Of a stretch of DNA of 23,618 bases, positions 1-10,990 are shown one piece after another. The stretch comes from Elysia marginata (lineage: Eukaryota; Mollusca; Gastropoda; Plakobranchidae), in assembly GCA_019649035.1 (NCBI GenBank), contig BMAT01000732.1:338692-362309 (forward strand). Direction: 5' to 3'. How positions within the stretch are numbered: position 1 is the stretch's first letter; each line of letters opens with the position of its first letter. The notes below the pieces were generated by a model. It did no database searches. It saw only the letters and a program-made list of their open reading frames with translations, and was not told the origin of the DNA. The translations under genes and the position numbers were made by a program.

Positions 1-124
1 TAGTAGCAGTGGAACATAATATTTTATGATAGGATTCAGAAAAATAACGCTTTTTGTAAATGTTTCATTCTGCCAATTAGTTTGCTCCCAGATCCTATTC
101 AGGAAAGAAAGAGAGTATGAAACA

Positions 125-143
125 NNNNCCCCCCCCCCCCCCC
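125..143. other. Assembly gap (4 N) next to a 15-C homopolymer
   Basis: Positions 125-128 are N, followed by 15 C at 129-143. The true length of this stretch is unknown. Confidence 0.98.
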
Positions 144-1139
144 GCATGAAGCCCACCTGACAGTAACTTAAATTTTCAACCCTTTCGGGTTGTGGACTGA
201 GTCCTTTGAGCGTATGATGAATTTTAAGTAATCAGCTTTAAAATATGTTTTAATTGAAGTATGGGATTGCAAATATTTTTCTCTGGAAAGTCACATCAAC
301 TAACGTTAAGACAAATTTAATTTATCGTTTAAATTGTGTCAAGTTTTTACATGCCGCAGCAATTATAAATATAATGATGGCATAACAGCAATAATGATAG
401 CCCGAATAATAAAGGTAGGCCTTATAATGATTCGAAGTCTTTTGTTCTCGTCCGATATAACCTATAAGTTTATTCGCATAATAAAATAAGTCATGTTCTG
501 ACGGCTGAACTCGCAACGCTAATAATTTTAAAAAATGTAGACGCGCTGTCAGGAAAAACAGAACACGTACATATCTTTCAAATTCTTATCATCCTTGTAT
601 CTGTGTGTTGTACACATTATGTTATGTATTCCTTTCCTAATTCTCATTAGTCTGTCAGTGCCCCGCTATAAGAGGTCAAAATGTTATTTCAGGTTGCATT
701 ATCTAAAACCATTCTGAAACCTGAACAAAAGCAGCTCTGTAATGTAAATTAAAAAAAAAACATTAGCGATTTAAAATCTATTTTAAACTAAGAGATTCTG
801 TTTGATTTCAAAAATAAAATTCTCAGTAAACCTAACACCTGATTAGTGACATGCATGAAACACGCACGCTGAATGAAATCGTTCAATCAATGGTTTACTT
901 AATTGATCGTGCCTACAGTTTGATTTTCTCAATTTTAATCTCAAAGCTGCTTTATGAACTATTTGGAGTGTACATGTATGTATTTGAAACGGGCTCCTGT
1001 TTCTAGACTTTAGACATAGCCTAATTTTAAAGCAAAGAAACCGCACTTCGCACTTAACAGCAACTAAACTACACAATCATGTTGATTCTGAGCTAAAGTA
1101 CATGTAGTAGGCTACAAATACAATGTCAAAAACAAGCCC
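144..1139. other. AT-rich stretch without recognised genes
   Basis: Only short random open frames on either strand. I see no splice-framed exon, RNA gene or repeat with clear boundaries here. Confidence 0.5.
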
Positions 1140-1380
1140 CAGGCTCAACCATCGACTTGAGGCACCCACGGGTTTGCTGACTTCGACCTGAGCGCAGCCC
1201 CGATGTGTTGCGTAGTGCGGAGTGCGGACTGCTGGGTCGCGCTTTTACCAAAACAGTTTCAACCAACGCGCTGCGTCAATAAAGATCTGGCGCTCCTAGC
1301 AGGCCGCGATGTGCTGCAATGTGGGTCAGCACCTCCCCCCTTCCGCTTTCGTGCTGAACCTCAGGCACAGAAACAACATT
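1140..1380. other. CpG-dense, GC-rich patch
   Basis: Far richer in GC and CpG than its surroundings, with about 18 CpG counted by eye in 240 bp. A + strand open frame spans it but has no recognisable domain or splice context. It could be an unmethylated regulatory patch or an exon I cannot identify. Within it, GGGTCAGCAC (1323-1332) and GTGCTGAACC (1351-1360) form inverted arms with one mismatch around an 18-nt spacer. Confidence 0.4.
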
Positions 1381-2458
1381 CCAGTGCGGCTCCTATGACC
1401 GTATCCAAGGGTTATCACATGATTATGACGAAACTTTTGTATTTTATGCAATTAATATGAAACCTTAATACATGTAATGAAAAGCAACTAATGACCGCCT
1501 AATTTCTGCACTTGTTTTCTTTTAAGGTCTGTTACTTGTAATATTCAATCTTCTGCAGCTAATACTAAGTAATAACTGCTCTCACGCGCTGTAGGCTGTT
1601 GTAAAACTACCAATAGCAATGTTGCTCCTATCCGTAATCAGGAAGTAGAAAGGTATTTTGTACGTGCATTACACCAAACAGAGAAATATAATGCTATGCT
1701 TATAAACTATTACAAAAGTAACAACCATAAACACAAAGCGGAAAAAACATGCCGTTTAAAAACATCATTTTTTTATAGGAAATACACTACTAAGCAGCAA
1801 CAACAACAAAACAGCTAGCCTACTGTAGATTGACAATGTCGCTAGTAATTGCCGCGAAAGAGATGACAATCTGGACAAAGCCTTAGGCTAAAATTTGCAT
1901 TTCCGCTGTCAGTTCTGGTCTTGTTTATTCAAATGACGAAAGCCATTAAAATATTCATTTACTTTCTACGCCAATGCGAAATTAGGATATTTGATAACAT
2001 TATAATCTTAAAATACTGGTAACAATGTAACACGAGAAGTTCATGATGTCAGATTGTATCGTAGAATTAAGATCTGATTTGCATAAGTTTCTGTCACAGT
2101 AATTTTTTAAAGTTCACAGTGATACCGCGACGCGTAACTAGTTTTTAGGTCCCAATCAGTAGTAGTGAAAAATTTCTAGAACCATAAAAAAGATACGTGA
2201 AAATATGTTATACACGATGCATTTAAAAATAACTATCAAACGCGTTCTATAGCTTGCTACAAAGTACAATCAAATACTTTTTAGTTCAGAAATTTTTTAG
2301 TGTGGTATTTATCCAGGTTGGCGTATGTTCTCATTATCTAGCCTATGATGACTTATGGTTTTGCTCAAAATTAATTTATCCTTATCCCTCGAAGATCAAG
2401 TCTTTATTGTAACTGACATAGCTGTGCAGTAACTGTTAAAGGTGATTGGTAAACTTAC
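1381..2458. other. AT-rich stretch without recognised genes
   Basis: No coding frame or mobile element recognised. It would be intronic if the candidate - strand exon at 2459 is real. Confidence 0.45.
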
Positions 2459-2554
2459 GTTAGGTAAATCAAGGACTGCCATGCGCTGTATCTCCTCTTC
2501 TTCTGTATTAACATCACCGCAATAACTGTCTTTGCTAAAACTAGATTGCATGTG
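2459..2554 (-). CDS. Candidate minus-strand coding exon, product unknown
   Basis: On the - strand, 32 open codons run from a modest acceptor (ATTCTACAAG|CAC) to a near-consensus donor (CTAAC|GTAAGT), phase 0 at both ends. The peptide includes EEEEIQRMAVLDLPN, an acidic then amphipathic stretch that looks more protein-like than surrounding open frames. A Met near the start could make it a first coding exon. I recognise no family. If real, the gene continues toward or past the left end of the window. Confidence 0.3.
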
Positions 2555-2855
2555 CTTGTAGAATACGTAGTGGTAGAAAAGCATTTGCCTTGTCAGCTCA
2601 ATATCTTAACACCCTATTATTAATGCTGTGAATGTGTGATGTTTTTCCTCCATTTGTCTAAAAAGTCTTAGAAGATTTCATAGCTGTATGATATTGCGAT
2701 AAAAAAATTAATGAGGATCGATCATTTTTTTTCTTTCGTAAATTATAACTTCTTGGGCATAGCATGCCTATAATTATTGGCTTGACCTTGAAACAGAAAT
2801 AAAAGATTGCTTGAAAATGAATTTTATTTCTTTTTCTTATTATTACATTCGTACC

Positions 2856-2988
2856 AGTGTGGCGTCAAGATCTACTAAGACATTCGGCTCCAGACAGAGA
2901 TGTCTTGGGTTCGAGCGGTGTCTTGGCAGGCCCTTGTCCTTAGGATAGACAAATTTCCTCGCCTCAATCAGGCGTTAAATGAGTACGG
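2856..2988 (+). mobile_element. Decayed tRNA-derived SINE of a second family
   Basis: A B-box-like GGGTTCGAGC at 2907-2916 is followed by TCTTGGCAGGCCCTTGTCC, then TTTCCTCGCCTCAATCAGG, then AAATGAGTAC. This order resembles a common invertebrate SINE whose head ends in a tRNA-type GGGTTCGAGTCC and whose body contains a CTTGTCCTTGG motif and an AAATGGGTAC motif. The A-box half is eroded and no duplication is evident. A shorter piece of the same tail may be at 8521-8578. Confidence 0.6.
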
Positions 2989-3343
2989 GCTATAGTTTAG
3001 TCTAACTCTAATAAGGTCAGTTGCTACACACTATGCGTGTGTGCTGCTTTGCCTGTAGCTGGCAAAAGATTGACGAGTAGCCTTTGTAGTTTGTACTAGC
3101 TTCATTCTTTCTCTCGCAACGGAGCAGGAGGGGCGGTTAAACTTACAGCTTTCTTTTGTAGTCCAAATACTAAGAATTAAAAAAAAAATATATATATATC
3201 TAAAATATATCGTCATAATACTAGAGCGATGCGCTTTTACTGCTGCTCCTATGTGAGTTCAGATAATCATAATGATGCGGCTGGTAATTTACTAATTACC
3301 TGTTAGGGAACCATGGCGTCTACCCTATTTTTCAGGCGTGCTC

Positions 3344-3366
3344 AATACAAACGGTCTGTTTGTATT
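3344..3366. repeat. Perfect 9-bp inverted repeat with 5-nt loop
   Basis: AATACAAAC (3344-3352), spacer GGTCT, GTTTGTATT (3358-3366). The right side extends to TGTTTGTATTTACC, which resembles forkhead-factor binding sites, and a CCAAT-type motif (GGCCAATAGG) follows at about 3379. A regulatory role is inference only. Confidence 0.45.
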
Positions 3367-3865
3367 TACCATAGTTTGGCCAATAGGTCAAGGGTATAGA
3401 TCCTGGCCGATCGTCAAGCCCGATTGGGAATCGACGACTTCAGTCTTTCTTACAGTCGGTCAAACGTGCAGAACTAAAAGTGTTTGATCTAAATTATTTA
3501 AAATCGTTATGTAGGTTAGTCACCTTGCCGCTCGCCACCCATCCCCAAAGCGCTGTTTAACCAATGTTGGAACGACCACGACTTTTTAATAAAAAAATTT
3601 AATTTGAGCGATTTTACGACACGTAATTTTGAAGGTCTGTGCCGTAATGTCAACACGGTTCTGCAAAGGTCATGCTTAAGTGCAGTCACGCTACATGTAT
3701 TACCTGATATTTCAAAGTTCAAAATAAAAATTTGAAGACCGTGCGCCTGCTAAAGGCGCCAAAAGCCCCAGAACATCAGCGATATACAATAGTTTTTATT
3801 TTTATTGCATATGATGGGTTGTTTTTGCTTGAAGTTTTAGCTTAAATCTAAAGGGATCTAGTTTA

Positions 3866-3908
3866 CCCCCCCCCCCCACCTCTTCTCTCTCTGCCCCCAC
3901 ACTCTCTT
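3866..3908. repeat. Polypyrimidine tract (C run and CT-rich)
   Basis: A 12-C run followed by CT-rich low-complexity sequence. Confidence 0.9.
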
Positions 3909-5713
3909 CACACACTCTTTCCATGTCTTTCCAAAAAATTGTCTTGTTTTATCTGCATTTTTTCCTACAAATAGTAACTATGGCAGCGCGTGTTCAGGTT
4001 TGATATAAATCTTTTTTAATAAACACAAGTAAAAGCATCGTCAAAGTCACCTTGAATGTTAAATACTGTTACATGTGTTTTCATTTTTGAAACCTTGATC
4101 CCCTGTGATTTTAAATCAAGATTTCTAGAAAGGAGGATAGAAAAGAACGCATATCTTCACATTTTAAATAATAGTTTGTGTTTGATACTTTTTCTTAGAG
4201 GATATTACAATTCGTTGTATATTGCATTACCGCCACTGTCTCCTATAGCTCACACCACCCTTACTGCTCCCTCTGCAGCTACTTATGTTTTGTCAACCTG
4301 CCACGGCTAAGACAGAAAAATATCTTTACGTGTAATTTTACATTAAAACTACAATGTATATCATATATTTCCACACAGAATTGTGCAATGGACTCTTATA
4401 CTAAAGCATAATTATGGGAACATGAAATACCTAGTGGTAGGCTCATGTTTGAAAAAAAGAAGTGAAAGAACAAGAAAACGGGAAACGGCTCAGGGGGAAG
4501 AGGAGGAGCCAAGCCACAGCTACAGCGTATCAGTCAGTGATATAGCGGAGCAAAATATCAAATGTTTTAGCCGACCTTTTCTTTATTTCCTAATATGAGT
4601 CTAATAAAAAAAATCCTTTCTTGCTGAAACTTTCAACCTCAATGTGTTGAACACTTTTTTCAAATCGGATATTCTGACGCTGAATTAATAGTAAGGCGGC
4701 ATTGTTAATAAAGCCCATTGTTTATCTCACTTCAAACTTCTGTAGTGAAATTTAAGTATCCTTTAACGTAAAAAAAAACCCAGCAAACAAATAACGTTGA
4801 ATGTCTGTTTTGACTTGCATGTTTTGTGGTGACGCCAACCACACGTCACATATTTAATGGCACACACGACGTGTATTTAACTGTCCAATATGGTGGTCAG
4901 TTTCCGAATGATGCGTTCGGAGTGGAGAGTTCCAATTCTAGCAGTTTCCATGTGTTTTAGGTCTAGGCTGGAATTGGTTTGTTTTCTGGCTCTACGGCTG
5001 ATCTCTGTGCGTGGCTTTTATACATTTTAATCTCGAACCTTAATCTTTTGCAATATTAACAAAAACAAAACAAAAGAAGAAAACAAAAACAAACAGAAAA
5101 ACAAAACAGCCTTCTTTCTCGTTCTTGATACCAGAAATTGATCGCTTGTATATTCAAACTCCTTTTTGTGGGATTTCTTTGAAGAAGTACCGATATGTGT
5201 TAAAATAATATTGTGTTTTCAGTTCAAGGCCATTTACTTCCTCATTGTAAATAATAAAAAAAATAGTAATTGATGTACACCACAATAAGTACGGTAAGTT
5301 ATCGTTTTAGCGCAAACATAGAAGATAGGCCTAACACCGTAAAATGTTTGACAAAAGGCGTTGAGATGATAAGATGCTTTGAAAATTGAATGTTAGTTAA
5401 CTTTTAATAATGCTTCGGGTTCAAGGCAATTTTCCAATTCACCGCCCTCGCTGCCCATGAGTCGCGAATGACGACAGGTACGTGTACTTAAAAGGTATCC
5501 AAAAACTTTGACTGTGTTGTATTTTCAAAACTTCAAAAGCAGCGTTTTGGTTTGTTTTCATAGGTAATTAAGACTGTTCAATATATTAAAAAGCTACTGC
5601 TAGTCATGTGCGAAACTGCGCGAGGTCATATTATTATAATTTGTTCTCAAGATTATCGTGATTGCAAATACCCACCCTAGCCTTATTTTGAGAGCCTTCA
5701 GTTTGTTCTTGTT

Positions 5714-5726
5714 TCCATAAATCCAG
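5714..5726. repeat. Target-site duplication, left, SINE copy 1
   Basis: TCCATAAATCCAG is repeated exactly at 5978-5990, on the other side of the SINE. This is the mark of target-primed reverse transcription. Confidence 0.9.
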
Positions 5727-5977
5727 GGGGGCCTAGATAGCTCAGTTGGTAGTGGCTTCGCTTCGTGGCCAAGAGGTCGCGGGTTCGAAACACAGCCGAG
5801 CACAGTCCGGGCCCCTACTGGTTGGGTCGGTGTCAGTATAATGTGACCGGCTGAGGCTAAGTCATGGTATCCCCGCTAGTCTCTGGGTGGCAGCCCGTAA
5901 ATTGTCATTGGGACCCAAGCCCTGAGAGCACCTTTGAAGTGGAATTGGGCTTGTAAAAATACCCTTCAATCAATCAA
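5727..5977 (+). mobile_element. tRNA-derived SINE, copy 1 (intact)
   Basis: A tRNA-like head has an A box (TAGCTCAGTTGGTAG) and an intact B box (GGGTTCGAAAC), the two internal RNA polymerase III promoter elements. A central block containing GTGTCAGTATAATGTGACC follows, then a 3' part ending in CAATCAATCAATC. A perfect 13-bp target-site duplication, TCCATAAATCCAG, flanks it at 5714-5726 and 5978-5990. By hand it differs from the copy at 17219 by about 10 substitutions and no indels (about 96% identity). The central block may be the conserved Nin-type domain described in mollusc SINEs; I recall this rather than having checked it. Confidence 0.92.
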
Positions 5978-5990
5978 TCCATAAATCCAG
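5978..5990. repeat. Target-site duplication, right, SINE copy 1
   Basis: Exact match to 5714-5726. It directly follows the CAATCAATCAATC tail. Confidence 0.9.
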
Positions 5991-6016
5991 AACTGATTAA
6001 GCCATGTCTGTTACCA

Positions 6017-6041
6017 CCCCCCCCCACATACACACACACAT
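6017..6041. repeat. C run and (CA)n microsatellite
   Basis: Nine C followed by ACATACACACACACA. Confidence 0.9.
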
Positions 6042-8520
6042 ATGCACAATAGATTTGCTTTGGCTAAAGGACGGGACTGGGAGTGAATTTTAAAAAATGC
6101 CTCGACATTTATCTTTTTAGAAGGAATGAGAAGGACCCAGCTTCCGTTCTCAGCTCCAACAGATATAAGCACAAAACAAAACAAAAATTGCAGCTCGGAG
6201 TCGCTTAGACGTAGAGACCCTACAGCTGCTTGAGATAGGATAAGAGGCTGTCTATGAAAAATACTCTTAGACTAACCTCATAGCTAAGGATTGAAAAGCT
6301 GCTATATCCTGTTCGCTTTCTCTGACCTCCGCGTTGACTTCAGGTTAGGTGACACATCGGGTAGAAATTTACGCTAAATCGATTCTGTAATGTATCGACT
6401 TAAATTGCGTTGCCTCATTACAATTGTTTAAGTCTCGCACTGGTCTTTCTTTGTAAATCCTATTTTGATTGTTCGTCTTTTTATCTTTGTATGTTCTCTT
6501 TCCTCTGTCATAAAATGCCCTGTTCTTGCTGGTTTATCTGTCAATCCCCACCAAAGAGAGAACGCGCTAATAACAGTACTAAACAAGGTTTAATTACATG
6601 CTGAGCGACCCTTCACATTTAATCTTCATCTTAATCTTCACAACAAGTTTCCAACGCCTGATGCCGTTTCCCGTCATTCATGAAAGATTACTATACTACT
6701 GTTGAAACAAACACTGTTAAAACAAAATATCTTTCTTCGTTTCTAAAACGTCAAAGAAAACTCCAGTAATGTGAACTTTGGTACAGGCCCTAAGTAAATG
6801 ACAACTATCGATAGAGCCCACGTTAGGCGAACTGGCTCCACTTGTTCTTATCTAGATCTATAATTAATGCAGGGCTTGTGTATGGATCTGCCGAGTTCTC
6901 TCTACTAACTGGCAACACAGTGCAGCTTAGGGGACGTTAAATACTTCAACTAAACCGGTCTATGAAGCAGTACTTAGCAGGCCATGGCATTTAGCAAGGC
7001 AGCAGCATCGCTCTTGCCGGCCCATTTCACAATCGACTTTTTTCAACAATGATACCTATTTTAAACATGCGTTTTCCCTCTCACTAAAGGCAACGAATTG
7101 CGTTCCATGGACATGGGTTGCGTAGATTATTATTTTCTGCCCTAAACTAAATTGATGCTAATTGAGGACATTCTAGGCCTACATGTTAACGTTGACCTCT
7201 TGCCCCGGGTAATCTGAGAACTCCAAAGCTTTTGTTAGAGAAAATTCATTAAATTAAATTTATCTAAGCCTAATGTATAAAATGTATTGATTTTGAACAC
7301 ATTGAAAAGAGGCACAAGACTTCAAGGGCACAGCAGTAAATTACAAAAGAGGGAGGGTGGGGTTGAAAAGGCGAATAATTATGGAAAATTGATTAAGTCT
7401 AAGGAGCAGCAACCGATAGTATTTCCTTGTTTTCTGCGTTTGAAAACATTGGTTTTTTTTTCAACCGCTTTTGCATTAATAAATAACCGTAACTTGGGCG
7501 ACATAGTAGGGGCCTAATTCATACAACTATCGAATCCTGTTGTTTCTTTGCATCAGGTTTAGTTTCTACATCTGTATGTTATTTTAGTTTTAGCATTCTG
7601 TTTTCATGTTCTGTTGAAACTGGTGTTGTCTCCCATCACATCACACTAAGAGTAGTTCGAGCGTAGATTGAATCATAGCTCACATTCTCAGACAATGGGT
7701 TACAGTCTAAACCGAAAATCCACTAGAGCCTCTACAACAGCGGTTCCGAGAATTCCATATCTTTAATGTAGCATTCATGCGAGTTTGAGTGCCGTGTCAA
7801 TATTTCTAGGTACTTTGACGTGGTTGGGGAAAAGGAAAAAAATCACTCACATTATTTTGTGGTGGCAGGCTGGCCTTTTCTAAATTCAAGTCTAGATCTA
7901 TAAAGACTTCCGACAAGACTCTTTTCGCGTCCAGTGGTGTGATTCTTAAGAAGGACTTGTAAACACTCACATTTTGTCAGGGAACGATTTGTTGAAAAGT
8001 CTGTTGCTCAAGCCTGAACTCCTGGCATCTTTTTCCCCTCTAGATCCAGGGTATGTGGCCTATATTAGGGCACCATGCCAAAGAAGTTTCTTCCAAGTCC
8101 TGGAAATCAGAGTTCGATGTATATGATTGGTTGTATGGGTGATTGTGCTATCTTATAGGTTGAGGGTACGCCAATGCCTTACATAATTATGATAAAAGTA
8201 TTTTTTTCGTCTGTGGGGTTTTTTGTTTGTTTTGTTTATTTAAATTTTGTTTTTTTGGGGGGAGGGGTTGGTGGTGGTAAGCATTTATAAAGCCATCAGT
8301 CATTCACATGCACAAAACATAAACAGGTTTCCAATTCCTGAGCATTATGATAATATTACAGCACGAGAGTTTATAGGCCTACGTCTTGTGTTGCCTCTTA
8401 CCATGTTCCTCTTCATCAGATCGAAACGGCTTTCTCTTTTGAACTGTAAAATAGTCTGCCGAATTTTGTGAAATACTGTATCATTTTATCAGAATTTAGA
8501 TCTCTCCGAGAGTCCTCTCC

Positions 8521-8578
8521 GGCCTTGTCCTTAGTGTAGAACTTTTCCTAGTTTCACTGAGATGGATTTATGAAGTTC
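8521..8578 (+). mobile_element. Possible SINE tail fragment
   Basis: GGCCTTGTCCTTAG, then TTTCCTAGTTTCACTGAGA and GGATTTATGA, follow the same order and spacing as the tail of the decayed SINE at 2930-2986. The match is interrupted and short, so this is a weak call. Confidence 0.35.
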
Positions 8579-10182
8579 GGAAATTAGGTTTGTTAGCTTC
8601 TCCGAAAGATTTAACTGCGTTACGTGGCGGATCCCTCTGCGATTGTCTAAGAAGCTTATGACGAGGAGACGTTTGTTACATTTCAATGGTTAAAATTTGC
8701 GAAGCAACTTGCCCAAGTAAAATGATTGGAACAACGAGGGTGGGCTGTTCAGTTTTTACACACTCTTTACTTGGAAAAGTCGCCGTGAACTGGCATTTGA
8801 AAAGACATACAGTGTAGCTTTATAAGGCAGAACCGTTAACCCATTCTCACTTCCGTAATCATGCTAGGCTGAAATCTCTGTCCTAGTTTTAGGGGAAATT
8901 GTTTGATGCAAGGACTACTGTGCGTATAGTAGTTCTTGGTTTGATGTAATTTTCATTTTCCATTTACAAAACCCCAAGCTTTAGCGAATAGCTTGCGCAC
9001 GGTCGACCGCACCGAGTAGTTTTTTTCCCTTTGCTTCTCCTTCACTGCCTCATTTGAAAGTGGCGAAAGATCGTGATTCTATCGTTTGTGATGCAGGACA
9101 AACTATTTAAGAGCTAGCAAAGAAAATGAGATTTCTTTGAAAAGACTTTAACCCTAGATTCACATTGAAACCATACAGTCCCACACAGTCGTGTTCTGTT
9201 ATAAATTTTATGTATAAGACCTTACGGCTTAGAAGGAATGAGAGAAACTTAAAATTGAAAATCTGTCGTTTTTTTATGCAGGACATCACAACAGATGGAT
9301 TTTGAGTGTGACCATTTCTATATTTTTGGCCAATCACATGCAATTTGAAGTTTATGATAAAAAATTTAATATAATTTAACACATAACATCAAATCATGAA
9401 TACAGAGGTTTTGTTGTATGTTAGACAGAGAACTTTGCCCATCATCGCAAACAACAGATTTACGACCTTTTGTCACGGCGACATTTATGTGATCATGTAA
9501 CTGTGTAAATCTTGCATCATTTTGCTAAATTTTTTGTAAGTCACCCAATCGTAAAGAGAATATGTTAAATCTTTATTTTAGCGGATTGTGAGAAATTGGA
9601 TAAATTCAGTAATGTTCATTGATCTGCATTGCTAAAGAAGTCAACTACGAACATAACTTACGAATGTTATTTTACTATTCAAACTTACCGGTACTGATTA
9701 TTTGTATAGAAATTAATCTCACTAACACTGATAGCACTCAACAATCCCAATGACACTTTAAAAGGTGAGAACGTGATAATTATCTATACTATAAATACAG
9801 TTGTGACAGCAGCTGTTGTGGATGCGACATTAAACAAATTACAGAAATATGTTGCAGATTGTTCCAATAAAAAAATTAAAACGAAGTGGTGACAATAGCG
9901 GTTACAGTAGTAGCCAGTAGGATACTGTTGTTTTTTTTATTATAAATTTTAATCGCTGCTTTTTAACAAAAAAAAATTAATATTCATATATATGTAAGCT
10001 TTAACAGAATATAGATTTGATTAGTTGAAATTACTCATTCTCACGACAGACTGGTGTTCAGAGAGCATTGCATTTCGTCCACAATACATTATACAGTGTG
10101 TTGTACTCACATCCTGTTTCTCCACTTTTGTGTTACATGTATAATGAAACTTTTTCGAAAATCTCTCCCTCTTACACACACA

Positions 10183-10197
10183 CTCTTTCTCTCTCTC

Positions 10198-10230
<33 letters not shown>
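10183..10230. repeat. (TC)n microsatellite with internal 12-C run
   Basis: CT-rich sequence, C run at 10197-10208, then eleven TC units at 10209-10230. It is complementary to the GA tract at 10929-10990. Confidence 0.95.
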
Positions 10231-10928
10231 ACTTACTGAGTGTGTTTGTGCTTATATTTTTTTGCACCGTCTCATTTGTGTTTCAGAAATGTTCTTTCTC
10301 TGCCTGCATGTATTTGATTATGAATGTTCATGCGATTGTCTCTGCTTAGTGTCTCCCCTCCCTCTCTATATGCAAAGCACCACTATTCGTGACAATAACT
10401 ATACGTGTATTTCCTGTGTCAAATAAGGTTTTGTTCTTTGCCCAGTCGCAACGTCGATATAATACCCTTTTTGTACCTGCGTGAAATTATTAATCAATTT
10501 AATGTGGGCTTGTCCACGCTTGTTATAATCCTCCCGACTTTATGCCTTCAGTCGAATATACAGACATAGACGAGGGAAAAACTCAGTGTTAAATTATTTT
10601 AGATATGTATGAACTGGAGGTTTTCTGGGAAATTTATGTGCTAGCGCTAGTCTTTTCTCCTGTCTAATTTAATTTTACTGTGAAAATGTAGCTAAACCGA
10701 ATTTTAACCGCCAACTCGTGAAATTAAATACATTATTTAGCAAAGACTTCATGCTGAATTATAGCCCTTAATGTGAGACTTAAGGCCATGTGGGTGTATT
10801 GTGAACATTAAGACACTGTCTGTAATTATGTTGACATTATTTTCTTTCATTTGATATTATTATAACTCAGATACCGAGGACGGAAAAAAGCGACAAGTCG
10901 GCATACCAAGAAATGTAAATAGGCCGAA

Positions 10929-10990
10929 TGAGAGAGAGGGGGGAGGGAGGGGAGAGAGAGAGAGAGAGAGAGACAGAGAGAGAGAGAGAC
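10929..10990. repeat. (GA)n polypurine tract
   Basis: About 60 nt of GA repeats with an internal G-rich interruption and a single C at about 10974. It is the reverse complement of the CT tract 700 bp upstream. Confidence 0.95.

Larger units (their letters stand above)
3170..5713. other. Unassigned region
   Basis: Contains the hairpin and CCAAT-like site near 3350, a polypyrimidine tract, an AAAAC-rich stretch at about 5057-5108, and a splice-flanked but non-coding interval at 5223-5293. The short + strand frames at 4056-4310 and 4383-4598 have no domain or splice support. Confidence 0.45.

Noticed and set aside
1203..1460. 85-codon + strand frame over the CpG patch
   Set aside because: Cys/Ala-rich translation without domain, splice context or good start; the GC-rich patch alone explains the open frame.
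3516..3722. 68-codon - strand frame ending GMGGERQGD
   Set aside because: Considered as a transposon remnant, but no transposase or reverse-transcriptase motif is visible.
4383..4598. + strand frame with a basic/acidic stretch (KKRSERTRKRE, EEEE)
   Set aside because: Low-complexity purine-rich translation; an acceptor-like CACACAG precedes it but no donor or domain supports an exon.
4896..4925. Small inverted repeat TCCGAA/TTCGGA
   Set aside because: Six-bp arms with a 7-nt loop are expected by chance in a window of this size.
5727..5800. Functional tRNA gene at the SINE head
   Set aside because: The tRNA-like part is flanked by SINE body and target-site duplications; it is a SINE head.
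5600..5803. 67-codon - strand frame
   Set aside because: It is the reverse translation of the SINE tRNA-like head and its flank.
8248..8278. G-rich stretch as a G-quadruplex
   Set aside because: Only two or three runs of at least three G; the rest are GG pairs, so support is weak.
9107..9382. 91-codon - strand frame
   Set aside because: Phe/Ile/Lys/Asn-rich as expected from AT-rich DNA; no domain or splice support.
10054..10349. Two overlapping + strand frames with Ser/Leu/Pro runs
   Set aside because: Created by the CT microsatellite and C run.
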